Origin: JBGUXS01 sp045118155
Lineage (GTDB): Bacteria > Pseudomonadota > Alphaproteobacteria > CAAHEQ01 > UBA3637
DNA length: 41,108 bases
Reading direction: 5' to 3'
Assembly (NCBI GenBank): GCA_045118155.1
Contig: JBGUXS010000059.1
Coordinates: forward strand, 1-41,108
Positions within the stretch are counted from its first letter, which is position 1; each line of letters opens with the position of its first letter. Under the pieces are notes generated by a model. The model searched no databases. It saw nothing but the letters and a program-made list of their open reading frames with translations, and had not been told where the DNA came from. Shown here in pieces: positions 9,596 to 17,055 of this stretch. The translations under genes and the position numbers were made by a program.

Positions 9596-9607
9596 GGTGT
9601 TATCCTT

Positions 9608-9784
9608 TTAAGAAAACCACTCGGGCAATTCCGGTACTAAATCCAATTTTAGACACGCACAGGGTGATTTTTTAAGTTCTGAATAATCTTCCCCTAATCC
9701 CACGGGTTCTGGTTCATAAACCGTCCCACAGGCCACAACCCCCAAAACACCAAGGATTAAAAGGCCTATTTGCCATAATTTCAT
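9608..9784 (-). CDS. VirB7-like 58-residue lipoprotein
   Basis: This short gene runs from ATG at 9784 to TAA at 9608. It is preceded by a near-perfect RBS, AAGGAGGA. The protein starts MKLWQIGLLILGVLG and has a lipobox VVAC (Cys19). The mature part is about 40 residues and ends CACLKLDLVPELPEWFS. VirB7 proteins are small outer-membrane lipoproteins with a C-terminal Cys plus a hydrophobic proline/tryptophan motif that binds VirB9. The size, lipobox, cysteines, terminal PELPEWF and place directly before VirB8 and VirB9 all agree with VirB7. Sequence identity is too low to be sure, and a DotD/DotK-type lipoprotein is the alternative. It is easily missed because of its length. Confidence 0.75.
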   Translation of the reverse strand: MKLWQIGLLILGVLGVVACGTVYEPEPVGLGEDYSELKKSPCACLKLDLVPELPEWFS

Positions 9785-9819
9785 GTGATATTCCTCCTTG
9801 CAAACACGTATTCAAAGGA

Positions 9820-9848
9820 AATCTATCACATTTTTTTAATTTCGCCAA
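9820..9848 (-). promoter_or_regulatory. Possible internal promoter for the VirB7-VirB11 genes
   Basis: On the minus strand TTGGCG (9843-9848) and TAGATT (9820-9825) are separated by 17 bases, with an upstream TGTGA resembling an extended -10. It lies in the 71-base gap before the VirB7-like gene, the largest gap inside the secretion block. Inferred from consensus only. Confidence 0.45.
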
Positions 9849-9855
9849 TAAAAAA

Positions 9856-10473
9856 TTATCCTCTTTTTACATTTGCGCTGTATTCTATCACCATAAAGCC
9901 CTTGGGGTTCATCATGCGCTGGGATCTGGACACACGCCCTCTGTCTGTTGTCTTTAAGTTAATCACATACGTTTGAGTTGTGACGGTTTCGCCCTCAAAG
10001 GTATAAACATCCACTTCCACCGTCCAAACGTTGTCTAGGTGATACATACTTTTGATGTCTATACTTTGGGTGGCATGATGATCTTTGACATATTCTTCCA
10101 ACCACTTTTTCCCTTTAAAAAATTGCCCAAACACCCGCTGGGACGATAAAAACCACACAGGCCCCCCAGGTCCCCAACGATACATCATTTCTGCTTCATC
10201 GGGGAAATACGTCAAACGCCAATCTAAATAAGCCCTAACAAACAATTCTTCCATTTCGGTATCATACAACGAACTGCTTTCCAACGGGGAAAATCGCAAC
10301 GTTTGATCCGTGCGGGATAATTCCGGTGTAATGACCTGTGCCACCAACTTTAAGCGCGTTGTGGTTTGCATCAAGGTCAGGGCTAAAATAAAATTACTGG
10401 CCATCACAATAATCAAAACCAACAACATGATTTGTGATTTAAATTCGGCCACCCCACCCTTTTTTTGTTCCAT
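9856..10473 (-). CDS. Second VirB8/DotJ-like inner-membrane protein
   Basis: This 205-residue protein has one membrane segment at residues 15-36 (IMLLVLIIVMASNFILALTL) and a periplasmic domain ending MMNPKGFMVIEYSANVKRG. That ending is the VirB8-family NP(L/K)GFxVxxY signature, shared with the 234-residue paralogue two genes downstream. The two proteins otherwise differ strongly, so they are not a recent duplication. Legionella also encodes two related proteins, DotI and DotJ, which form a heterocomplex, and a similar pairing is likely here. The RBS AGGGGGAAAA precedes the ATG, and the start lies eight bases after the preceding stop. Confidence 0.75.
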   Translation of the reverse strand: MEQKKGGVAEFKSQIMLLVLIIVMASNFILALTLMQTTTRLKLVAQVITPELSRTDQTLRFSPLESSSLYDTEMEELFVRAYLDWRLTYFPDEAEMMYRWGPGGPVWFLSSQRVFGQFFKGKKWLEEYVKDHHATQSIDIKSMYHLDNVWTVEVDVYTFEGETVTTQTYVINLKTTDRGRVSRSQRMMNPKGFMVIEYSANVKRG

Positions 10474-10481
10474 TTTTCCCC

Positions 10482-12167
10482 CTATTTACAATTAGTTAGT
10501 ATGTCTTGCCCATAAATTTCTGGTCCCCAAATATTTTCCACATTTTCTAGGTAAATAGAATCATCTTCCCCAAAAACTTCCGTGGCATTGGGTAAAGCCG
10601 CGATAAAATCGTTGATATTTTTAAGGGCTTTATTATTACGCTTCAATTGATATCCAAACAAAACGCCTTGATACGCTGGATCTGTTAAATCTTCAAATTG
10701 ATCTTTTAACTCATCGGGAATATCATAGTCTTTCAGGGTTTCTTTTACCTTGTCTTGCCACAAGGCCAACTTTTCCAATTCTTGGGATAATTCTTCCCCA
10801 CAGCCCATATTTTCATATTTAGACGGTTCGCCCGCCCCAGAGGAACTGGATGACCCCGTTATAGAAGAAGAATCGTCGGGGCGTTGCATAAAGGCGTTCT
10901 TATCTAAAAATTCTAAATTCGTCTTAATATTTTGGGTCATTACTTTGGCGATACGCATCAAATTACGCTTATTTTCATACGCGCGAAACAAAGAAATTTG
11001 CGTTCGGTCATAATCTTCAAACCGGTTGTGGAAAATCTTAGGATCCCAAGCTTCACCATTACTCTTTGTTTCCAATTCCCACGGGATATCCACGGCATCG
11101 GCTTCACAGGTAGGAACTGTTTTCGTTTTGGGGTTACCGGCCGCATCCAATACAGGGGTGCCATCGGCATCCGTTTCATCAACCGTTTCGGTCTTAGCCG
11201 TCAATGTGGGCTTTTTCAAATACCTATCCCATTCCCCATTTCCCCGTAAGTTAAAAACCGCTGCACAACTGCCTTCTACATTGGGATCACAGGGGATAAA
11301 AACAGGGCCTTTATTAATCCCGTTGGGGCAGAACACATTTTTGGGCCAAATAGCTGCATACACTTCCCATACCTTGGGGATATTGTAAAACTTGTCTTTG
11401 CCAGATTTATCTGCTAAATACTTCGTGCGTTCCAAAATCGGCACATTTTTATAAGGGTCTGTTAGGTCTAGCCCCAATGCCGTTATCGCCACCGGATTTC
11501 GTTCAAAAAAATCTACATCATCGGGTTTTTTGGGGGGATAATATTTTTGTAAAACCTCATTAGCCATCACCCAATTGGCCCAATATTTTTCTTTTTCGTC
11601 CATAGGATCCCCTGGGGTACCTTTCGTCCACGCAACATACAGATTTTTAATGGTTTCAGCTGCCCCGGCGACATCTTCAAAATCCGTTTCAATTTTTTCA
11701 AACCCGTCTTTATTGGCTTTTAAATCCCGTATCTTTTGCAACGAACTTTTTAAATTCGTAAGATACTGCGCCACGGGTTGCAATTTATTGCTGGGTTTAG
11801 TCAAATACTCGTTCACCAAAACATCCCACTCTTTTCCCGTATCGGCCTTTAATTTTTCCCGATTCAAGCACGTAATATACGATTGATTTTCTGTGGCCTT
11901 ATCAATCAGCTGATCGGCCTCAGTGATTTCTTCACACACGGCTTCATACTCTTTTAACGCCTTCATCACATTATGCATATCCGTGTATTGTCGCAACAGT
12001 TGATACCAATTTGACACTTCATCTTTGGTATCATCTTCGGCCATTTTAAAAGGGCGAATCGGCGCATAGTCCACTGTTTCATCCGATAAAGAAGACCGAA
12101 AATAATCTTCCGGTACCAACGCATGGGCTTGAACGGCACAGAACAACATCAACAAGATAATTTTCAT
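10482..12167 (-). CDS. Exported 561-residue protein of the secretion cassette, function unknown
   Basis: I do not recognise a family. The protein has a clear Sec signal peptide (MKIILLMLFCAVQAHA, cleavage near AHA) and no other membrane segment, so it should be periplasmic, outer-membrane-associated or secreted. It is rich in Asp, Glu and Lys with long helical stretches. A central segment with four cysteines contains FCPNGINKGPVFIPCDP and GSCAAVF, and single Cys occur near the middle (CEADAVD), at MGCGEEL and in the terminal NCK, suggesting disulfides. A serine run, SSSITGSSSSSGAGEPS, separates the last helical domain. It starts by a 4-base ATGA overlap with the gene before and is followed eight bases later by the VirB8-like gene. 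Confidence 0.8.
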   Translation of the reverse strand: MKIILLMLFCAVQAHALVPEDYFRSSLSDETVDYAPIRPFKMAEDDTKDEVSNWYQLLRQYTDMHNVMKALKEYEAVCEEITEADQLIDKATENQSYITCLNREKLKADTGKEWDVLVNEYLTKPSNKLQPVAQYLTNLKSSLQKIRDLKANKDGFEKIETDFEDVAGAAETIKNLYVAWTKGTPGDPMDEKEKYWANWVMANEVLQKYYPPKKPDDVDFFERNPVAITALGLDLTDPYKNVPILERTKYLADKSGKDKFYNIPKVWEVYAAIWPKNVFCPNGINKGPVFIPCDPNVEGSCAAVFNLRGNGEWDRYLKKPTLTAKTETVDETDADGTPVLDAAGNPKTKTVPTCEADAVDIPWELETKSNGEAWDPKIFHNRFEDYDRTQISLFRAYENKRNLMRIAKVMTQNIKTNLEFLDKNAFMQRPDDSSSITGSSSSSGAGEPSKYENMGCGEELSQELEKLALWQDKVKETLKDYDIPDELKDQFEDLTDPAYQGVLFGYQLKRNNKALKNINDFIAALPNATEVFGEDDSIYLENVENIWGPEIYGQDILTNCK

Positions 12168-13204
12168 AAGGCCTCCCCCTTTGATTTAATGACTTTTTCT
12201 TCTGGTGTGCTTTCATCTTTATCATATCGGTACAACAAGGGTTCTTTCATGGTTAGACTGCGCCCACGACGCGCCACTTCAAATTGTACTTTCAAGCTTT
12301 CCAATTGCCGACGCAATGCCAACAACTGATCCAAATAATCATCCCATTTGACTTTTTGGGTCAGCATGTGTTGCACCGATCCTTTTTCAAGTTTTGGCAT
12401 CGTTTTATTCAGGTATTTTATTTGTTCTTTAATCACCATGATTTTAGCCAAAAACTGCACCGTTTGTTCTTGGGTTTGATACACCCGTTCCAGCAGGGCA
12501 TCTTCCCGATCTCCCCGTCCCCCAACAATGGAAATTTTTTCTTGTTCTGTCATCAATAACCATTTTTCCAAATCCCGATCGTCATTTTCCAATTCATCCA
12601 CTTTTAGATAAGGATGACCTTCTTTAAATTGATCCCACAAGTTTTCTAAGGTCGGTAAATCCTGATCTTTTAACAACACGGGAACGGCACAAAAACACCC
12701 CGCCCCATAGCCATCTGGGGCCGCAGGATCAAAGGCTTCACAGGTTTCTTCCCCAATGGTTTCAGCTTCCCCAAAAGACGTTTGTAATTCATTCAGCAAC
12801 GTATCCAAAGTGATATCTTCTTGATATGCTTCCCAAATTTTTTCTTGGAAATTCTGGTGTGCGGTCTCAAGGGTTTGGGCTTCAATCGCTAGGGGCCAAA
12901 AATGATCGGCATGGGTGACATCTTCTTGTAATTTTGCCGCAAACAGCCCTTGAAAACTTTCCCCTTGCTCTGTAAATTCTTTGGTACTTTGATCAATACC
13001 AGACAGTTCTTCTTCATACGACACATATTCATGCCACACATCTTCATTGGGTTGATCATACTTGTCATAAAAATGGTTACTGCCTAGGTGCTTATCCAAG
13101 TATAAATCCAAAGAGGTATCTTCTGGCGGGGGGGAGGATGGCGTTTGGGCAACCCCCGTTCCAACGATGAAGACCATTCCTAAAATCGTTATAATTTTAT
13201 GCAT
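12164..13204 (-). CDS. Exported 346-residue coiled-coil protein of the secretion cassette, function unknown
   Basis: No family recognised. The start at 13204 forms a TAATG junction with the gene before; an in-frame ATG further upstream (13234) would destroy the signal peptide. The signal peptide ends near GTGVAQ and is followed by a proline-rich linker (TPSSPPPEDTS). The rest is acidic and largely helical. A small cysteine cluster (ETCEAFDP, GAGCFCAVP) lies near the middle. The C-terminal third has heptad-like leucines (TVQFLAKIMVIKEQIKYL and YLDQLLALRRQLESLKV), suggesting a coiled coil such as is seen in VirB5/TrbJ-type minor pilins. That comparison rests on pattern only. The stop overlaps the next start as ATGA. 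Confidence 0.8.
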   Translation of the reverse strand: MHKIITILGMVFIVGTGVAQTPSSPPPEDTSLDLYLDKHLGSNHFYDKYDQPNEDVWHEYVSYEEELSGIDQSTKEFTEQGESFQGLFAAKLQEDVTHADHFWPLAIEAQTLETAHQNFQEKIWEAYQEDITLDTLLNELQTSFGEAETIGEETCEAFDPAAPDGYGAGCFCAVPVLLKDQDLPTLENLWDQFKEGHPYLKVDELENDDRDLEKWLLMTEQEKISIVGGRGDREDALLERVYQTQEQTVQFLAKIMVIKEQIKYLNKTMPKLEKGSVQHMLTQKVKWDDYLDQLLALRRQLESLKVQFEVARRGRSLTMKEPLLYRYDKDESTPEEKVIKSKGEAL

Positions 13205-14145
13205 TAGGATCCCCCCCCTGTTCCTGGACACCACAGTTTTTTAAGGGCCTGTTCCATATCAAATGTAGGGTCTTCCATTTGCATCAAGCGTGTCATTTCT
13301 TGCTGACGATATAAAGGGCGAGGGGCGATTTGCAAGGGCAAAGTCAATAACGTTTTAGCCGCCGACATTTCCGCCAAACGCACCTGAAGCACACTTTCGG
13401 TTATGATTTTTTTCGCCAACGCCTCTTGAGCTTTTAACGTCACATACAGATCATCTTGCAGGCTTACTCCCCCCACGGGGGCCGAGGCATTTTGTCCTAA
13501 ATCGGCTTTGGTTGCTTGATAAACTTCATTCGCCAAGTCAAAACAAATAAGCGCTAAATCCATCATATATTGTTGACGGCGCAAGAAAAATTTATCTTGT
13601 ACATCTTTATAATCCAACGTCCCTAAGGGCGCCCCGCCTTCAATCATGACGGGATCATCGGGGCAATACGGAACAAAAAAGTATGTACGCACAAGGGATT
13701 CGGCCTCGTCCAATTTTTCCATTGCCGGTGTATATTTTAGGTCATAAAAACCCGTGGTATCTTCTTCAATCACCCCGTTCGTCACGGTGGCATTATACTC
13801 TTTCATGGGGTCAAAGAAAATTTCTTCCACTTTATCAAAGGCCGATGTACCGAACAAATTTCCTTCCAAATTCTTAGCACACAACGGGTTCTTAGCGCAT
13901 GCTTCTTTTACCGCTTGTTTATGTTCATCCGTGGTGAAACCGTCTTGCGCGCCTTTTACACTTTCTACGGTTTTTTGCAAAATTTCTTTCCGAATCCGTT
14001 CCATAATCGTCATAGATCGTTGCATCGGGGCAAAGGCAGAAATCGTTTTATCCAAGATAGGATCTTTGATTTGCACCGGGGGGACAACTTCCTGTGCCAT
14101 CCCGATACAACTTATCAACAACGCCAATAAAACAAAATATTTCAT
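13204..14145 (-). CDS. Exported 313-residue helical protein of the secretion cassette, function unknown
   Basis: No family recognised. The start at 14145 gives an ATGA overlap with the preceding gene. The alternative ATG at 14157 has no spaced RBS. The signal peptide is MKYFVLLALLISCIGMA, with cleavage before QE. The mature protein is alpha-helical with paired cysteines (EACAKNPLCAKN, VPYCPDD, LICFDL, LWCPG). A segment near the C-terminus, AQEALAKKIITESVLQVRLA, resembles one in the neighbouring 279-residue protein (AKALAELSFRKSLL). The two could be distant paralogues or share a binding helix. The C-terminus is a small-residue tail, GTGGGS. It is part of the coupled cassette, which suggests stoichiometric production with the secretion core. 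Confidence 0.8.
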   Translation of the reverse strand: MKYFVLLALLISCIGMAQEVVPPVQIKDPILDKTISAFAPMQRSMTIMERIRKEILQKTVESVKGAQDGFTTDEHKQAVKEACAKNPLCAKNLEGNLFGTSAFDKVEEIFFDPMKEYNATVTNGVIEEDTTGFYDLKYTPAMEKLDEAESLVRTYFFVPYCPDDPVMIEGGAPLGTLDYKDVQDKFFLRRQQYMMDLALICFDLANEVYQATKADLGQNASAPVGGVSLQDDLYVTLKAQEALAKKIITESVLQVRLAEMSAAKTLLTLPLQIAPRPLYRQQEMTRLMQMEDPTFDMEQALKKLWCPGTGGGS

Positions 14146-14981
14146 TTTGTTTCCCATCCCCTAAACACATCTTTTTTGGGGATCCCTTCAATCAAACGTT
14201 TAGATGTTACCCCCGATGCAAAGTTAGACAGTTGGGCCATTTCCCAAAGTGTTTTTGCCATCATCATTTGATATATGAAATCACAGCGCAATTTTTCTTG
14301 CAACGTTTTTTTATCTTTACATAATGCCCGAACCCCCTCTGGGGAAGCCGCATCATACAATAATGATTTTCTAAAAGATAATTCCGCCAACGCCTTAGCT
14401 TGCACATCCAACGCAAACAATAATTCGTTATTGCGTTTCACATTTTTTTCCACCCCATCTGACGGATTTGCGGTGTTCACCACATATTCACTTTCTATGG
14501 TGTCAGCGACCTCTTCCCCCGTGTATAAGGGGTTCAGCAATTGATAAAAGAACGTCTTTTTTTCTTCGTCCCCTGTCTTGTTTTCTTTAGAAATCAACAA
14601 CGCCATTTCTTGTTCGGTTAAAAAGCCCGCCCGATTAGGAATCAGATAAACGCTTTGATCTTCAGACGTATCTTCGGTTGATGCTTCGTTTAGCACATAA
14701 ATTTCATGTCCCCCAATGGCATCTGCCAATTGATCTAGGGCTTCTCTGGCTTCGGTACGGGTCCCCAATAATTGACATAAGCTCTGGGTAAGGGTTGTGG
14801 GATTACCAAAAGAATGCCCTGCTTCTTCCGCCGTTTTTTTGATATCTTCAAAGCTTTCACAATCGTAAGTTTGGTCATCAAATTCAAAATACAGGGCATC
14901 CCCGATTTGTTCAATTAACGGCCCATTAATTGTGGCAAAAACAGGACAAGCTAGCAAGAAAAAGACTAAAAATTTCCTCAT
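14142..14981 (-). CDS. Exported 279-residue protein of the secretion cassette, function unknown
   Basis: No family recognised. A signal peptide, MRKFLVFFLLACPVFA, is followed by a short acidic domain with two cysteines (TYDCESF, SLCQLLG). A variable middle is rich in Glu and Thr, and a helical C-terminal part contains VQAKALAELSFRKSLLYDA and DFIYQMMMAKTLWEMAQL. Such Gln/Ala/Leu-rich C-terminal helices are reminiscent of VirB5/TrbJ-type proteins, but I see no diagnostic motif. The start shares one base with the stop of the upstream gene (TGATG), and the end overlaps the next start (ATGA). Confidence 0.8.
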   Translation of the reverse strand: MRKFLVFFLLACPVFATINGPLIEQIGDALYFEFDDQTYDCESFEDIKKTAEEAGHSFGNPTTLTQSLCQLLGTRTEAREALDQLADAIGGHEIYVLNEASTEDTSEDQSVYLIPNRAGFLTEQEMALLISKENKTGDEEKKTFFYQLLNPLYTGEEVADTIESEYVVNTANPSDGVEKNVKRNNELLFALDVQAKALAELSFRKSLLYDAASPEGVRALCKDKKTLQEKLRCDFIYQMMMAKTLWEMAQLSNFASGVTSKRLIEGIPKKDVFRGWETK

Positions 14982-16078
14982 CAGCGCATCGGTCCTTTCA
15001 ATAAATCGGGATCGTTTAATTCATTGATTAACTTTTCCACATCCGAATAATCCCCTGGGGGATAAGGATCCCCCTTAGAGGTTGTTTTGGTGGCAACACT
15101 GCTGCCTGTAAAGCGCAAGCCCCCTAAAGATTGATTGGCAATCAAGGTATTAATTAACCCTTGCTGATACAACGCCATATGCGTGTTTAATTGCATCAGG
15201 CCCCTTAGACCAAACGCCGTATTGAGCATCTTTTTAAAAATGGTTTGTGTCACATCTATTTCGGACAAATTCATGATGTTTTTAAAGATGGTCGCAAGCC
15301 CTTGTGTCCCTGAATTTTTGCGATAGCTCACCCGTGTTTGATTCAGGTCAATTAAGTGTTTATCCTTATCGCCTTGCCCTTTGATTTGCAAGTCGTTCAT
15401 AATTTTTTGTTGCCAATCGGCCAAATTTTTAGAGGTAGCATCTTGTTGATAAAATTTGGCGCTCACCGGCATAAACGGTTCATAGCCAGATGTGTCAACT
15501 TCCGATCGGGTTAACTCTTTCCCCTTAAAATCCTTTAATTTTTCGTCCTTCATGAACGCCAGTAATTCTTTATCATAGCGGGCCCCTGCCCCATAGAAAT
15601 CCCCAAAAATCCCTTGGATATTTCGGGTTTCTTCTTCAAAGCAATCCCCTTTTGTCGTATCATAACAGACCCCCCGCCCCTGCAAGGTATCGGCCGTTTG
15701 CATTTGATGATTGGGATCAAAGATCAGGTCTTTTAAATCCGACAATGATACGTTACGTTCATCGTCGTATTGCGTTTTATTATCATCTAACAGCAAGTTT
15801 AAATCTGGCCGATCTTTTCTAGCCACCGCCAAGCGCGTTGACCAGTTGTTGCCGGCTTCGGGTAAGCCCGACCACCCAAGGCGTAATAAAACTTCGGCGG
15901 TTAAGGATACTTCTTGCATAAGCTCTTGTGTTCGGCGCCACATGTGAACATTTTGAATACGGTCAGCAAATACTTCAAACCCAAACGCCCCAACATAAGG
16001 GTTCGGGGGCGTAAAATCGGCCCACGCCCCCACGGTCATACTAAAAAAACACACACAGATGCCGAAAAAACGCTTCAT
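14981..16078 (-). CDS. Exported 365-residue protein of the secretion cassette, possibly VirB5/TrbJ-like
   Basis: The start at 16078 makes an ATGA overlap with the gene before and places a signal peptide (MKRFFGICVCFFSMTVGAWA, cleavage before DF) at the N-terminus. An earlier in-frame ATG at 16195 lies inside the upstream gene and would add 39 residues. The mature N-terminal helix (RTQELMQEVSLTAEVLLRLG) and C-terminal helix (LNTHMALYQQGLINTLIANQ) fit an elongated VirB5/TrbJ-like helical bundle. Two cysteines (GVCYDTTKGDCFEEE) form a likely disulfide. The VirB5 suggestion comes from size, export, helix pattern and locus, not from a conserved motif. Confidence 0.78.
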   Translation of the reverse strand: MKRFFGICVCFFSMTVGAWADFTPPNPYVGAFGFEVFADRIQNVHMWRRTQELMQEVSLTAEVLLRLGWSGLPEAGNNWSTRLAVARKDRPDLNLLLDDNKTQYDDERNVSLSDLKDLIFDPNHQMQTADTLQGRGVCYDTTKGDCFEEETRNIQGIFGDFYGAGARYDKELLAFMKDEKLKDFKGKELTRSEVDTSGYEPFMPVSAKFYQQDATSKNLADWQQKIMNDLQIKGQGDKDKHLIDLNQTRVSYRKNSGTQGLATIFKNIMNLSEIDVTQTIFKKMLNTAFGLRGLMQLNTHMALYQQGLINTLIANQSLGGLRFTGSSVATKTTSKGDPYPPGDYSDVEKLINELNDPDLLKGPMR

Positions 16079-16761
16079 TCGTCGGCCTCCTGTATCTGGC
16101 GAATAGGGATAAATGACGCGTTGCCTTGCTGAATCAGGGCATATAAGCTTTTTGTGGCCAATTCCGCCGTTTCTGCCAAAATCAAAGCATCCCAAGAACT
16201 CATCATTCCCCGTGATAACATATAGTTTAGGTTTTGGACATCTTCGCGTAAATTTTCAACAGGCGATAGTTTAATCTGTTCCTTTTTATCACGTTTCCAG
16301 GTAATCATATGTTCCCCTAGTTGCTGACGCCGTTCCCCCCCCCGCAACATGAAATCATATAACACTTCGGCCAACGCCGCCGTAAAGGACGCCACATAGG
16401 ATAATTGTTTGCCTTGCCGACGCACCAAACGCACCCTAAAATTATCCGGATACACTGGATATTTTTCATTATGATCATCTTTTAACCCCGCTTTGATGGG
16501 ATAGCCCACTTTACTGGCGTGAACCAACGTGCGGTTGCCGATATCTCCGCGTTGCCCTGCGTGCGAGGCCGATGGACCGTAAAACAAGGCAAAATAGGTT
16601 GTTTCTTCATCCGAAATATGCACATCCTGGGCCCATAAGTCTGAATAAGAATCCAGTTGTTGTTCCAAGGTTCCCCCGACATTAAACGTCGTATCTTGCA
16701 AAACCTCGGCGGCCAGCGGTTGTATCCAAAGCCCTAAAAAGATGATAATACCCCAAAACAT
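16075..16761 (-). CDS. First gene of the secretion cassette: exported 228-residue protein, function unknown
   Basis: No family recognised. The N-terminus MFWGIIIFLGLWIQPLAA is a short signal peptide with cleavage before EV. The mature part has a predicted beta-rich N-terminal half (TYFALFYGPSASHAGQRG) and a helical C-terminal half (VASFTAALAEVLYDFMLRGG; ETAELATKSLYALIQQG). It contains no cysteine, unlike its neighbours. The gene opens the minus-strand run. Upstream on its strand the sequence is GTGGGGGCAT just before the ATG, and a short palindrome centred on CTTAAG lies at 16764-16778. The 115 bases between this ATG and tRNA-Thr must hold the operon promoter, which I could not place with confidence. 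Confidence 0.78.
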   Translation of the reverse strand: MFWGIIIFLGLWIQPLAAEVLQDTTFNVGGTLEQQLDSYSDLWAQDVHISDEETTYFALFYGPSASHAGQRGDIGNRTLVHASKVGYPIKAGLKDDHNEKYPVYPDNFRVRLVRRQGKQLSYVASFTAALAEVLYDFMLRGGERRQQLGEHMITWKRDKKEQIKLSPVENLREDVQNLNYMLSRGMMSSWDALILAETAELATKSLYALIQQGNASFIPIRQIQEADE

Positions 16762-16836
16762 ATGCCCCCACTTAAGGGGTATTATGCCTTATTTTTCCTT
16801 GAAAGCAATTATTTTTTCATTTTTTACAAAAAAAAC

Positions 16837-16865
16837 TTGAAAAGTTGATTATTTTCTTGTAGTAT
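16837..16865 (+). promoter_or_regulatory. Sigma70-like promoter of tRNA-Thr
   Basis: TTGAAA (16837-16842), a 17-base spacer, then TAGTAT (16860-16865). The expected transcription start is about 5 bases before the mature tRNA. Confidence 0.7.
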
Positions 16866-16876
16866 GCATAGCACGT

Positions 16877-16952
<76 letters not shown>

Positions 16953-16986
16953 TTTTTAATTTTTCCCTTTCTCTTTTTTTGAAAAA

Positions 16987-17036
16987 CAAGCCCCCTTAAA
17001 AAGGGCTTGCATTTTTCATGGAAAATGTGCTAGCAT
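16987..17036 (+). promoter_or_regulatory. Hairpin plus promoter upstream of the Sel1 gene
   Basis: Inverted arms CAAGCCC (16987-16993) and GGGCTTG (17003-17009) flank nine bases. The second arm runs into a -35-like TTGCAT (17007-17012), an 18-base spacer ending TGTGC, and TAGCAT (17031-17036). The hairpin could also end the tRNA transcript, since GCATTTTT follows. A very similar block lies upstream of rpmB. Confidence 0.5.
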
Positions 17037-17055
17037 GGTTTTTAGAAGGGGTTTC

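Noticed and set aside
1..16761. Insertion sequences, phage genes or conjugation relaxase
   Set aside because: No transposase, integrase, relaxase or coupling-protein motif was seen in the window, so neither a mobile element nor a conjugative function is supported.
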